Shown here: piece by piece, positions 48,441-57,354 of the stretch | How positions within the stretch are numbered: position 1 is the stretch's first letter | Layout: each line of letters begins with the position of its first letter | Assembly: GCF_000775915.1 (NCBI RefSeq) | Contig: NZ_BBLT01000012.1 | Span: forward strand, 120,877-184,876 | Source: Sporocytophaga myxococcoides | GTDB lineage: Bacteria > Bacteroidota > Bacteroidia > Cytophagales > Cytophagaceae | Length of the DNA: 64,000 nt | Reading direction: 5' to 3' | Notes under the pieces: model-generated | Databases searched by the model: none | What the model saw: only the letters and a program-made list of their open reading frames with translations | Told to the model about the DNA's origin: nothing | Program-made: the position numbers and the translations under genes

Positions 48441-48808
48441 TTTTAGAAATATATTAACTTCAGGGGTTTAGAACTACAAGTAACGCATTTACATGCAACA
48501 GCGCAAATAATTGTACATTACAAATTGCAAGTTAACAGAATTATGAACGATTTTCAAGCTCATATGAGCTTTTTAAAAGACTGGACTCAAATCTCTGCCT
48601 AGATGATGGCATCCTAAAATAAAGATCCAAATCAATGCAGAGGGTGACGAATACCCCTTTCCGAAAGTATTTGTCCATGCTTCAAAGAAACATACACGTC
48701 TGACTCACAACTTCTCTGATTGACTTTTTGCTTTTTATCTGAGTTTGACTGGTGATTCTAATGGATCCACCTATCAGTTAAAAAAACTCCAAGGGCCTGC
48801 AGCTATGA
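48441..48808. other. 368-bp region with a decayed-looking coding stretch
   Basis: No intact gene. On the plus strand around 48629-48715 the frame KIQINAEGDEYPFPKVFVHA (short of a start, closed by TGA) looks protein-like, so an eroded gene fragment is possible. I cannot name it. Confidence 0.25.
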
Positions 48809-49291
48809 TTATGCTTTGGTGATTTTAATAACCCTTCCGCTTCTCGTGGAAAAATGAATATCAATCAATTCCGAAACATTAAACGTTTGGTAATATTTCT
48901 CATCAACATATAGCTCCTCATGATCAATTGTAAAATAATGTTCTATAATTTTAGGTTGAATAGTTAAATCTGCACCAGGATTTCCTGACCAACCGTAATT
49001 TACCTTCTTCCCTTTATCGGAAATTCTTCCAGACTTAACATTCTTAACTCCAATTTGTAATTCAATTATCATGGGCCTTAACTTGAAAAAGACAAAACCT
49101 ACATATCCACATCCCAAAATTGAATAAATCACAGATGAATTAATATTCGGAACAACTTTCTGTAAAATCATTACAAAACCAAATATCATAATGGATAAGA
49201 CTAACAAGATTAGTAGATATATTAGTATTACCTGAATAATTTCTCTTTTTAAAAATCCCCTATCGTCTTTATCTAAAGGTATTTTTTTCAT
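48809..49291 (-). CDS. Unknown two-helix membrane protein
   Basis: 160 residues. A basic N-terminus (MKKIPLDKDDRGFLKREI) is followed by two hydrophobic segments (about 18-42 and 52-68) and then a soluble strand-rich tail with HYFTIDHEELYVDEKYYQTFNVSELIDIHFSTRSGRVIKI. That tail resembles a PH-like module of small membrane proteins. No family is assigned. It sits in the accessory run of small minus-strand genes. Confidence 0.65.
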   Translation of the reverse strand: MKKIPLDKDDRGFLKREIIQVILIYLLILLVLSIMIFGFVMILQKVVPNINSSVIYSILGCGYVGFVFFKLRPMIIELQIGVKNVKSGRISDKGKKVNYGWSGNPGADLTIQPKIIEHYFTIDHEELYVDEKYYQTFNVSELIDIHFSTRSGRVIKITKA

Positions 49292-49602
49292 TATCCTACT
49301 TGCGAGTTATTATAGAGAGTTCGAAATTTCTGTTTGCTGTCGAAATATAAACCTAGTAAAGGTTGTTATGAAAAGTTTACCTTTATCTGTACACATTGTT
49401 AATATAACAAATTTTCTAAGTACTGAGCTATTATGTGCAATAGCGAAAGTCAGCATAAATAAAAATATGAAGGTAAATAAAAGTGCTTCACAATCCACTG
49501 CCATGCAGCTGGTCGGCAACTATTAAAATAACAAAGAAGCGCGACTCGATATAAGTCGCCCTTGAAAACTTGTTGCCCATTCTGCACAATATGACAAGTG
49601 TT
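49292..49602. other. 311-bp intergenic region, no supported gene
   Basis: A 69-codon minus-strand reading (49310-49519) is present but has a composition like non-coding shadow and no recognisable domain. Nothing else stands out. Confidence 0.3.
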
Positions 49603-50217
49603 TTAAGACACCCAGGTATTAATTGTTTTAATAATTCTCCAACTATTATTTTCCCTTACAAGGTATATTAAATGACCACTTGCTCCTAAACTTGCATAAT
49701 AGCGACTCACTTCAACAATTGCCTGATTCTTGTCAACGTTGAAGCCTATTCTGGAAAACTGAATTATTCCATTAGATTTAGGGTACTTTTTATGGAATGC
49801 ATCCCAGCCGTTGTTTGGATCTTGCGAACTAGCGAAATATTTTTTCTCCTCTTCTGAGATCAGAGTAACAGATTTTGTTGGGGTCTCGAATTTGTTATTC
49901 AGATAATACGTAGAACTATTTTTTGCATCAAAATCTACAAAAATTGCTGTATCCAAATTCAAATTCTCAGCTTTAAGGGTCTCATAATAATTACTATTTA
50001 TAATTAAACGAAGACTTGATGTTTTTTGCTCTACCAACAACTCATTCCCCTCAAAATTTTCATTTAGTATAACCGAATAAATCTGATATTCGTTATCATC
50101 TAAATTATCAGGGCTGGCCAATTTAAATTCAGGTTCAACCTTACTGCCTTTCTCTTTGCAGCTTGTCATAATAGACAGAATAAAAAAGAAAAAAAATCCA
50201 TAAGTAATTGTTCTCAT
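49603..50217 (-). CDS. Unknown lipoprotein
   Basis: 204 residues. The lipoprotein signal (GFFFFFILSIMTSC) is followed by KEKGSKVEPE. The mature part contains two candidate strand-helix halves, YQIYSVILNENFEGNELLVEQKTSS and GIIQFSRIGFNVDKNQAIVEVSRYYASLGASGHLIYLVREN. The second half has the look of bacterial lipoproteins that report enzyme activity assays, but I assign no function. It is probably in the outer membrane or periplasm. Confidence 0.72.
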   Translation of the reverse strand: MRTITYGFFFFFILSIMTSCKEKGSKVEPEFKLASPDNLDDNEYQIYSVILNENFEGNELLVEQKTSSLRLIINSNYYETLKAENLNLDTAIFVDFDAKNSSTYYLNNKFETPTKSVTLISEEEKKYFASSQDPNNGWDAFHKKYPKSNGIIQFSRIGFNVDKNQAIVEVSRYYASLGASGHLIYLVRENNSWRIIKTINTWVS

Positions 50218-50502
50218 TTTGCTTATTATTTAGTTTAAAAATATAATGTCTTTACCACATTAATCAAGTTTGTCAATTTGCCTTACTGCTCTTCTAATAT
50301 AGAGGAAATACAAAAACAGAAGTGCTTTCACTTTTAAAAATAATGTTAAACTGTTTTGGCGATTACCAACCAAACTAATGCCAATTCATCTCCCTTCTTT
50401 CAATCGCTGATTTATCTATGCAATCATAAGCGGGCCCTATAAGAGTTTATTTATGGACTGAAGCTTTAAAAACAACATCTATTGCATCAAGAATCTATCA
50501 GA

Positions 50503-51231
50503 TTAAGTTTTATACATGCTAAGCAAAACATTCAGCTTTTCATTGATCTCTCCCTCTACAATTCCGCCATGATAACAAATAATTTTCTTTGGAGAAAGCT
50601 GTTTGATTTTCTCTACTGATTCTATTGCCTGCTGCAAGTCTAATGTGAACTGTGGATTTGCAATATCTAAACCTTGTTCCTCCACTACAATAGCATCATT
50701 TGCTATTACCAGTTTTTGTGATGGCACATAAAATGAGATATGGCCTTTTGTATGACCTGGTGTAAAAATGATTTCTATTTCATTTTCTATTTTCTCATTA
50801 TCTTCTAACAGCAAATCAACCTCAAATCTTTTTATCCCCTTTAACTGCTTTATAAATCCATCAGCCCAGGCTTTTTGTTCCTCTGGTATAATTGGTAATA
50901 AATCCTCCGCTTGCTGCAGCCTTTCAGACTTTCTCTCTCCTGAAATATAAGGCGCTTCTATTCTACTGCTGTATACAATCAAATTAGGATTTTTGCTTTT
51001 GAATAAAGAAAGAGCTCCCACATGATCTATATCATCGTGCGACAACAGAATAGCATATAAATCAGCTACCTCTATCTGTAGTTTTTTCAACCCGGCAACA
51101 AATTCATCAAATGTTTCCTCATACCCGCAGTCTATTAAATATTTCTTTTCATTAAGTTCTATCACTGTAGGAAACAAAGTCACTTCTCTGCCATCAAATA
51201 CCTTGTGAACTTTAAAGGTTTCAATCTTCAT
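50503..51231 (-). CDS. Metallo-beta-lactamase-fold hydrolase
   Basis: 242 residues. The zinc motif is SHDDIDHVG at His65, Asp67, Asp69 and His70, the HxDxDH form seen in AHL lactonase-like and related hydrolases, not the classical HxHxDH. FTPGHTKGHISFY (third His) and VIANDAIV complete the metal site, with ICYHGG near the C-terminus. It is cytoplasmic, with no signal. The substrate is unknown. It stands just upstream of a DUF1963 gene in the accessory run. Confidence 0.88.
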   Translation of the reverse strand: MKIETFKVHKVFDGREVTLFPTVIELNEKKYLIDCGYEETFDEFVAGLKKLQIEVADLYAILLSHDDIDHVGALSLFKSKNPNLIVYSSRIEAPYISGERKSERLQQAEDLLPIIPEEQKAWADGFIKQLKGIKRFEVDLLLEDNEKIENEIEIIFTPGHTKGHISFYVPSQKLVIANDAIVVEEQGLDIANPQFTLDLQQAIESVEKIKQLSPKKIICYHGGIVEGEINEKLNVLLSMYKT

Positions 51232-51326
51232 ATTTTTTTCTAAAAAAGAAAATTAACGGTAGCGCTTTCTACTCTTATGAATTATGAAGTGCAAAAGCCC
51301 AATTATTACTAATGGTTTTAAGTTTA

Positions 51327-52058
51327 TTACGATTGTCCCCAGGCAAATTCGCAATTGTCAAAATTCCTATTTATAAGATCTTCCCTATTAATTAAAACAC
51401 TAAAAACACCTTCATCATTAAATCCGTTCTCTCCAATTTGCAAAAGCAAAAGTTTGTCAGAAAAAGTTATTTGCTCTATTTCTTCCTGTCCATATTGACA
51501 ATGTGTATAAATGCCAAATATTTTGGACTGATCACTTCCTGCAAAACTGTCCCAGATCTTTCCATCTTTATTGGCATGTTCTTGCTCCCATTCATCTTCA
51601 GCTTCCCTGAATCGGTCAGCAAAAGATTCTTCGTCTGCATAAATCTTATCAACCAGGACTCCTAAAAAGAAATTATCCTCATGTTCCTTAATTCTTCTAA
51701 CCAAACTGCTGTTGGGCACATCAGCATAAATCACCTTTCCCGTGTCATTCAAAATATCCGCAAAGAAAATGAGTTGTCCGGTTTTAGGAAGTAGTCCTTT
51801 TTTATCAAATGGCGAGAATTGCGCCAGATCAAATTGTCCTGCAAACCGTAATCCTTCCGGATGATCTAATCCTACAGGCAGATCCATTACTGGCCCACCG
51901 TATCGAGATTGCCCCATTGGTATTTCTATGTCTGTGTACTTCACATAAGTTTCTGACATCCAGCTTTGCCTTTTCATTGAGGCTGGATAGTATTGTTTGT
52001 TGTCAGCGGTAAAGCTTATGATGTTAAATTTCTGGTTCAAGTTTTTCATTTCTATCAC
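51327..52058 (-). CDS. DUF1963 (YwqG-like) protein
   Basis: 243 residues, or slightly shorter if the start is the Met at residue 4. DUF1963 landmarks are SRYGGPVMDLPVGLDHPEGLRFAGQFDLAQFSPFDKKGLLPKTGQLIFFAD, the conserved sequence of this family, and DKLLLLQIGENGFNDEGVFSVLINREDL near the end. YwqG-like proteins occur as presumed immunity or housekeeping proteins near polymorphic toxins. No toxin is visible here. It is soluble and acidic. Confidence 0.82.
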   Translation of the reverse strand: MIEMKNLNQKFNIISFTADNKQYYPASMKRQSWMSETYVKYTDIEIPMGQSRYGGPVMDLPVGLDHPEGLRFAGQFDLAQFSPFDKKGLLPKTGQLIFFADILNDTGKVIYADVPNSSLVRRIKEHEDNFFLGVLVDKIYADEESFADRFREAEDEWEQEHANKDGKIWDSFAGSDQSKIFGIYTHCQYGQEEIEQITFSDKLLLLQIGENGFNDEGVFSVLINREDLINRNFDNCEFAWGQS

Positions 52059-52118
52059 TCATCTTTAGGTACCATGATCCAAAGTTCTTTTAAACCTTGG
52101 CTACCAATATTTAATCCC

Positions 52119-52493
52119 CTAAATAATAGACATTCTTTTTTCAATTTGTTCCCAACAATTTCTTCTCATCCAATAAAAAAAGATATTCCAAAATTTACAG
52201 TTTAGTCTATGTAAAATATTTTTCCTTCTTCTATAACGCTTTTCGCAGTGAGCCAATAACCATTCCTCTTCAAAACCAGACCATGCTCCCGCGATGCTTA
52301 ATAGGTTTGGTTGAAGAAAAGTAAACACTTCAAACAAATCAATCTCCTTTAGTTCTTTTAAAGTGAGTCCGGAATTCTGAAAAATCGCTGCAATGCGATC
52401 AAAGTCCTCATTTGTCAATTCAGTGTCGAGATAGAACTCAGACAAAGCGATCCAGACCGGCGTCCTTATTTCTATGTCCTGATGATCTATCAT
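52119..52493 (-). CDS. DUF7079-type small protein
   Basis: 124 residues. The pattern EIRTPVWIALSEFYLDTELTNEDFDRIA, then FTFLQPNLLSIAGAWSGFEEEWLL, then FFYWMRRNCWEQIEKRM matches the small DUF7079 family I know from Bacteroidetes and Proteobacteria, thought to be cytoplasmic and possibly immunity-like. It is intact, has no signal peptide, and lies between two other small soluble genes on the same strand. Confidence 0.72.
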   Translation of the reverse strand: MIDHQDIEIRTPVWIALSEFYLDTELTNEDFDRIAAIFQNSGLTLKELKEIDLFEVFTFLQPNLLSIAGAWSGFEEEWLLAHCEKRYRRRKNILHRLNCKFWNIFFYWMRRNCWEQIEKRMSII

Positions 52494-52589
52494 TAGCTTT
52501 CGTTAATTGTCCTATAATTTTTATCTGGGATAGAATAAAATAGAAAAGTAACATTTTCCTAAAAATCGACTATTGATTCCCGAAATATA

Positions 52590-52934
52590 TTATTCTTTTT
52601 CCATTAAATCGTATTCCTCAATTGCATCAGCCCAGATATGGTCTTTATTGATTTTAATCAGTTCTTTAACTAATGAAGCTATTGCTCTGTCATCTAAGGT
52701 CTCTTTTTTAAATTCTTTAATGAATCTGAGAGAATCTTCAATGCTTAAACAGTTTACTACATCGTTTAGACTACAACATCCATATCCATCAAAGGAAATC
52801 CTTCTGAGATATATTCTATTATCATCAGAAAGGTTTAAATCTATAAATACGGAACCATCGAGACAACCTAAATAGTAATCTGCCTTTCGGGGCGCAGGCA
52901 TTGAGTGTTTGAAGAAGTTGAAATTCTGATCCAT
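52590..52934 (-). CDS. Unknown small soluble protein
   Basis: 114 residues, acidic. Landmarks are SMPAPRKADYYLGCLDGSVFIDLNLSDDNRIYLRRISFDGYGCCSL, then a helical tail KEFKKETLDDRAIASLVKELIKI. I recognise no family. Size and context (next to DUF7079 and DUF1963 genes) suggest an immunity-type protein, which is inference only. Confidence 0.62.
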   Translation of the reverse strand: MDQNFNFFKHSMPAPRKADYYLGCLDGSVFIDLNLSDDNRIYLRRISFDGYGCCSLNDVVNCLSIEDSLRFIKEFKKETLDDRAIASLVKELIKINKDHIWADAIEEYDLMEKE

Positions 52935-53020
52935 TAATTAATTGACAATATTAAGAACCATCGATACGCATATAAACCCCGAGAGTTACTTTCTTCCCAA
53001 AGGAGACCTGTCACAAACTA

Positions 53021-53401
53021 TCAGCTCAGATCCTTTAATCTGATTATCTTATTGTTATCATTGAATTCAAAAACAGATATCCCTCGCAATTTTAGCTCCT
53101 CTCCTTTTTTTAATCCATTGGGAAAATCCTTTGCCAACACAGCATAATAGTCAATTTCAATCTCAGAAACATTCTTGTCATGCTTAATTGATTTTATATT
53201 TTGCTGCCTTCTTTCAAAATAGTCCTTCGCCTGATCAGCCTGCTGTTTGAATGCTTCAAGTCCTCTAATGGACAAATTAACTTTTCCGTTTTGAACATTT
53301 TCAAACATTATCTTTTCATCAAAGTTCCGGACCATTTTTTCTGTATCGAATACATTATAGGCCTCAATCTAATCTTTTATAATTTGCTCTCTTGCGTTCA
53401 T
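53021..53401 (-). pseudogene. NTF2/SnoaL-like gene with in-frame amber codon
   Basis: From the ATG at 53401 the frame reads MNAREQIIKD, then TAG (53369-53371), then IEAYNVFDTEKMVRNFDEKI and on without interruption to 53021. Without the stop it would be a normal 126-residue SnoaL/NTF2-like protein; the IxxYIEAYNxFD start and the late KGEELKLRGISVFEFNDNNKIIRLKDLS are characteristic. The remaining open frame can restart at the Met at 53335 (104 residues), but this would lack the first helix of the fold. So the gene is probably inactive, or the stop is a sequencing error. Confidence 0.75.
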
Positions 53402-53850
53402 TATTACTATGGTATTACAGAGGGTGATTGTATTTATATTCTAGGATCATTTTTTTATAAAATCTACTTATCATTATTAGTGAATACTCATCACCTCCTA
53501 CTCAATTTTACATACGTGATACAATCCAATATTTTTCCCGGAACATCATTTGAATCAATATTGACTTTACTTGCCCAATAAAGATCTTCACGTGTTGTAA
53601 ATAAGCAATCATCGTATAAGCTGAGCTAATGCAAACTTAATATTTCCAACATTTTTTTTCATTTCCATGGCTTAAGCTTATATAACTTAAACGTACTAAT
53701 ATAAGTACGTTTACCAACATCGGCATATTAATAGATTGAAGTAAAATAGGCTTCAAGCAATACAGAGCAAATTGACATGGCTGGGTTTCTCAACTCTAAG
53801 GTTCATAAAAAGAAAATCAGACTCCATTAGGCCAATCGCTGATAATCTAT
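53402..53850. other. 449-bp gene-free region
   Basis: No coding stretch is supported. A perfect AAACGTACT-AATATA-AGTACGTTT hairpin (53689-53712) lacks a T-run on either strand and is more likely an operator or RNA fold than a terminator. Confidence 0.3.
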
Positions 53851-55032
53851 TTAATGTCCACTAAAAAAATCAAGCATGGTCTTTAAAGCATTTTCGCTAT
53901 GCATTATTTCTCCATTATCAAGCGACTCTTTTGCTGCAGCTGATGCCCGTATACGCATATTTGTTTCATAAACAGAAATGGCCTCTTGCAAAGAATTATA
54001 GTTGTCGGAAGTCAAACATTCGCTTAACTCTAATGCATCACGCATAGCCATATTTACTCCTTCCCCAGCAAAGGGAGGCATTACATGAGCAGCATCACCA
54101 ATCATGGTCAGGTTTGGTTGGACTTCCCAAATTTGGTCTAATGGCATACAATAAATCGGACGTGGGATAAAAGGAGTTACTGCATTTTCAAACAGATCTT
54201 GCCATAAACTACTCCAATTGTGATATTCCTTTTTAAACCATTGTAAAACCTGCGCTTTATCAGAAAAGTTTATTCCACTGTTGGAAGTCCAATTTTCATT
54301 TGTTTTGAAACTTACATAAAAACCTATTTCACCATTACCTTTTTGTCCCATTAGTATATTCTTTTCATTTCCGAAAGCCATTATTTTTCCTCCATTGAGT
54401 AATGCTGAAATTTTAGGTGCTGCATCTTTTGCGTTTAAAACATTGCCTTCAAGCATCGTAACTCCTGAATAAAAAGCTTTTACATCAGTAATATACGGTC
54501 GTACTTTTGAGTTAGCTCCGTCAGCTGCAATAACGAGGTCTGCATAAATTGCATTTCCGCTTTTGAAATGCAAAAGCCAGCCATCATTTTGCTTGTTCAT
54601 TGAAATAAAATGACTATCCCATACAACAGTTTCGTCTTGTAAGGATTCTAACAATATTTTTCGTAATGCTCCCCGGTCTATTTCCGGACGATAATATGGA
54701 TTGCCAAAATCTTCTTCCACCTTGCTTTCGTGGTCGCTAAAAAACACTTTTGCATGTTCATCCATTATTTTTTTTCTGTCCGCCTTGGGAAGATAATTGC
54801 TTTTAAACTCATCTAACAAGTTTGCTTTTATTATGGCAGCCAACCCAGAATCATCGTGCAAGTCAAGCGGAGAACCTTGCACACGGGCATTTTTATTTAA
54901 ATCCCGTTCATATACTTTTACGTCAGCACCTTTAAGCTGTAATAGTTTTGCTAGGGTCAGTCCACCGGGCCCTCCTCCAACAATTGCGATTTTTTTTCTT
55001 TGTAATTTCATGCCGAATATTTTTAACGGCAT
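53851..55032 (-). CDS. TetX-like FAD-dependent monooxygenase
   Basis: 393 residues; a start at the Met at residue 8 (55011) is also possible. The FAD-binding GGGPGGLTLAKLL motif (about 18-30), VYERD, SPLDLHDDSG, EIDRGALRKILL, the DxVIAADGANSKVR motif and GDAAHVMPPFAGEGVNMAMRDA (about 315-335) follow the order and wording of the tetracycline-degrading TetX group more closely than general PHBH-type enzymes. Whether tetracycline or another aromatic is the substrate cannot be told. It starts 4 bp after an AraC-type regulator gene, forming a two-gene operon. Confidence 0.82.
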   Translation of the reverse strand: MPLKIFGMKLQRKKIAIVGGGPGGLTLAKLLQLKGADVKVYERDLNKNARVQGSPLDLHDDSGLAAIIKANLLDEFKSNYLPKADRKKIMDEHAKVFFSDHESKVEEDFGNPYYRPEIDRGALRKILLESLQDETVVWDSHFISMNKQNDGWLLHFKSGNAIYADLVIAADGANSKVRPYITDVKAFYSGVTMLEGNVLNAKDAAPKISALLNGGKIMAFGNEKNILMGQKGNGEIGFYVSFKTNENWTSNSGINFSDKAQVLQWFKKEYHNWSSLWQDLFENAVTPFIPRPIYCMPLDQIWEVQPNLTMIGDAAHVMPPFAGEGVNMAMRDALELSECLTSDNYNSLQEAISVYETNMRIRASAAAKESLDNGEIMHSENALKTMLDFFSGH

Positions 55033-55036
55033 AAAG

Positions 55037-55804
55037 TTATTTCGAAGGAAGCGTTAAAAATTGTATAAATCGGCCGTTTTGATTTCGTTTCAATTCCTTT
55101 GGCGAAACGCCCGCAAGTTTTTTTACTTCTTTTATGAAATGCGATTGGTCGGCAAAATTTTCTTGGGGGAACAATTTACCTTCTTTAATATCTGGAAATG
55201 AAGCACGAAAACGAAGAATGTTGCAATATGCCTTTAATGAAAGCCCAAATTGCTGACGAAAAAAACGGTTGATTTGTCGGCTGCTCCAAGATACTTCTTC
55301 AGAAAGTGCATTCACAGACAAGGTCCCCTTTGAAGCATAAATAAGGTCAAAAAGTTTTCGTTTTCTGTTATCAATTTCTCTTGGCAAAAGTGTTTGAATT
55401 TTTTGAGCTGCCTTTTCGCAAAAAAAATCAAAATCTTGTATGTCCTTTTCATTAAAACCCCAAAAGTCGACAGGTAAATATTTTGCATTGTTTAACAAGG
55501 TCGAAACTGTATTATGAAAAAAATATTCTATTGCGGGTAATTTGAAACTTATCGCAAACATAATCGTCTTACCAGTCAATATCGCTTGATCTGACTGAGT
55601 TTCAAGCCCAGAAAGTGTAATATGAAAAGGTTCTGTTGCAGAACGAGAGAAAAACAAATCAACCCGTCCGTCTGGAAGAATAACAACATCTTTGTTGTAA
55701 TCTGAATGGTTTTGCAACATCCAAAAGCTTTCTACAAAGTCAGCAATTGACTTGTCAGGTTTGAGGAGTTTATATTCAAAGTCTTGTCCCTTATCTCTGT
55801 CCAT
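55037..55804 (-). CDS. AraC-family transcriptional regulator
   Basis: 255 residues. The N-terminal sensor part (about 1-150) begins YKLLKPDKSIADFVESFWMLQNH and contains VILPDGRVDLFF, the pattern of AraC regulators with a DUF6597-like domain. The C-terminal two-helix-turn-helix region (about 155-245) has LSEEVSWSSRQINRFFRQQFGLSLKAYCNILRF and NFADQSHFIKEVKKLAGVSPKELKR. It sits upstream in the same operon as the TetX-like gene and probably controls it. Confidence 0.87.
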   Translation of the reverse strand: MDRDKGQDFEYKLLKPDKSIADFVESFWMLQNHSDYNKDVVILPDGRVDLFFSRSATEPFHITLSGLETQSDQAILTGKTIMFAISFKLPAIEYFFHNTVSTLLNNAKYLPVDFWGFNEKDIQDFDFFCEKAAQKIQTLLPREIDNRKRKLFDLIYASKGTLSVNALSEEVSWSSRQINRFFRQQFGLSLKAYCNILRFRASFPDIKEGKLFPQENFADQSHFIKEVKKLAGVSPKELKRNQNGRFIQFLTLPSK

Positions 55805-55973
55805 TTGCTCCAGTGTTTAAAATCAGTCCAACGATTCGGTATTCTGCGATGAAACTGAAAATCAAAGCAGAAAGTTTCAAATCAGCTGTAACACTGCCAA
55901 GGCCTATTATTTGTTAATATTTTGAGAAAGATACTCAAAAAAACTTTTCTTGTAGAAATCATGAACTTTCCAT

Positions 55974-56177
55974 TTAGCTTTTAAGCAAGTCTTGTTGCAT
56001 AACCCATTTACCCTTAAACATTACTCTTTTACTTTTGAAGGCTCTGGCTGTTTGTCTAGCAACTTTAATAAACTCCTCCACTTCTGATAATACTGACATA
56101 ATTATGGAGTTATCATATGCTTTTACTTTATCACCATAAATATATCCTGTTGTTTTGTTTAATCCCTTTAAATCCAT
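55974..56177 (-). CDS. Possible small basic protein
   Basis: 67 residues from the ATG at 56177. A longer reading would overlap the lipoprotein gene and is rejected. An AGGG lies about 6 bp upstream. The C-terminus is Lys-rich (KSKRVMFKGKWVMQQDLLKS). No family is recognised. It follows the lipoprotein gene by 40 bp on the same strand. Confidence 0.3.
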   Translation of the reverse strand: MDLKGLNKTTGYIYGDKVKAYDNSIIMSVLSEVEEFIKVARQTARAFKSKRVMFKGKWVMQQDLLKS

Positions 56178-56217
56178 GAACCCTAAACTTAAGTCGTGAA
56201 GACTTCTGTGTATACAG

Positions 56218-56880
56218 CTATTCAAAGTTGCGAAAGTAGCCACGATAAATTCCATGCGACAAAGTCTTTTGCAACTTTCCTTGCTCGTCGTATAGTTTGC
56301 AGTTAAACTCAATTACTACCCTAAGGAGTTCCCCCTTATCCGTATTTACATATGTTGCCTCTTTTATTGTCAATATGCTTCCTTCCTGTGATCCATTTTG
56401 AGTGTCGTAATACTCATTTTCATGATTTAACCTAAGCAATATTTTAAATCCATTTAATGATGTAAGCTGAGAATAAGGATAAGTGCCTGGATTGAAAAAA
56501 GCTTTAAAAGCATCCTTTGAAAGTGAAGATGTATCGGTACTATTTCTAGCAATCTGAAAATGAAAACGATTATTATAGTACCCATGAATATCAGAAGTGA
56601 ATGACGGATATTTATTAAATGAAAAAGTTCCGGTATTGCTCTTTAAGACAAGACTATCATTTATGGGATCAAAAACCAAATTATGAGTGTCCGCCAAAAT
56701 GGATACAAGTTTATTATTTATATATACGCCTAAGAAAGGATTGTCTATAGTTGGAAGCTCAGGTGTTTTAATAGTTGGAGATGAAATCGAAGGTCCGGGA
56801 TCATCTTTCTTGTTATTGCATGCAGTAAATAAAAGATTAGCCAAAAATGTGGTGCAGAAGATGTACGTCTTGATTCTCAT
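56218..56880 (-). CDS. Unknown lipoprotein
   Basis: 220 residues. The lipoprotein signal (TFLANLLFTAC) is followed by a Pro/Ser/Asp linker (NNKKDDPGPSISSPTIKTPELP), then a beta-rich domain. Landmarks are YINNKLVSILADTHNLVFDPINDSLVLKSNTGTFSFNKYP and GIYRGYFRNFE at the end. The domain resembles Bacteroidetes DUF-type lipoproteins of about 200 residues, but I cannot name it. Confidence 0.7.
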   Translation of the reverse strand: MRIKTYIFCTTFLANLLFTACNNKKDDPGPSISSPTIKTPELPTIDNPFLGVYINNKLVSILADTHNLVFDPINDSLVLKSNTGTFSFNKYPSFTSDIHGYYNNRFHFQIARNSTDTSSLSKDAFKAFFNPGTYPYSQLTSLNGFKILLRLNHENEYYDTQNGSQEGSILTIKEATYVNTDKGELLRVVIEFNCKLYDEQGKLQKTLSHGIYRGYFRNFE

Positions 56881-57046
56881 AAATTAACTTTATTTATACA
56901 ATATTTCGAATACCATTACTAACTTACAATTAGGATTTTTCATTACAAGAGACTCACACTATGATAAAAACTCAGGCATGTACGTATTAGTTAGAATAAG
57001 CCTGATGTCGACATAAAATAAAGAATCTTGCATTACAAACTTCGAT

Positions 57047-57229
57047 TTATATTGCTAATATAATTGCATGTGATATTATTCTATGTAACATAAGTAACAT
57101 AGAATAAAAGGCAGCACATTTAACTTGCGAATAAGGTAAAACTTTTTCTATAATATTGAATATTATTATCACCAATAATATTATTATCACCAATAAAATT
57201 CCGAGCAAAAGTCCAAGTATATCAAACAT
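57047..57229 (-). CDS. Possible small hydrophobic protein with duplicated codons
   Basis: 60 residues, with a strongly hydrophobic N-terminal half (LLLGILLVIIILLVIIIFNII) and a less hydrophobic tail. Part of the hydrophobic run is encoded by two perfect tandem copies of an 18-bp unit. No family is known, and it may be non-coding. Confidence 0.25.
   Translation of the reverse strand: MFDILGLLLGILLVIIILLVIIIFNIIEKVLPYSQVKCAAFYSMLLMLHRIISHAIILAI
57161..57196. repeat. Perfect tandem 18-bp repeat (2 copies)
   Basis: TATTATTATCACCAATAA at 57161-57178 is repeated at 57179-57196. The unit is a multiple of three, so it adds six residues to the small hydrophobic ORF on the minus strand. Confidence 0.9.
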
Positions 57230-57354
57230 GAATTTTTACTTGTTTTTAATTGTAGCCCATATTAATTTCACTTAAGCTGAGTTCAAGGAATTATCTATAC
57301 AATATAATCATTGGCTAAAGGCAGAGCCTTTTCATTCCATAAAACCATGCTGTA

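Noticed and set aside
49310..49519. 69-codon minus-strand ORF
   Set aside because: No family, no start context, and composition like the surrounding non-coding DNA.
53201..53581. 126-codon plus-strand ORF
   Set aside because: Antisense to the NTF2-like gene over its first half and AT-rich non-coding sequence over the rest.
53689..53712. Hairpin AAACGTACT-AATATA-AGTACGTTT as a terminator
   Set aside because: No T-run on either side and 140 bp from the nearest gene end.
55974..56312. 112-codon reading overlapping the end of the 220-residue lipoprotein
   Set aside because: The first 45 codons are an out-of-frame shadow of the lipoprotein; only the shorter version from 56177 is kept, at low confidence.
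57161..57196. Tandem 18-bp repeat as the start of a CRISPR array
   Set aside because: Only two units, no spacers and no cas genes in the window.
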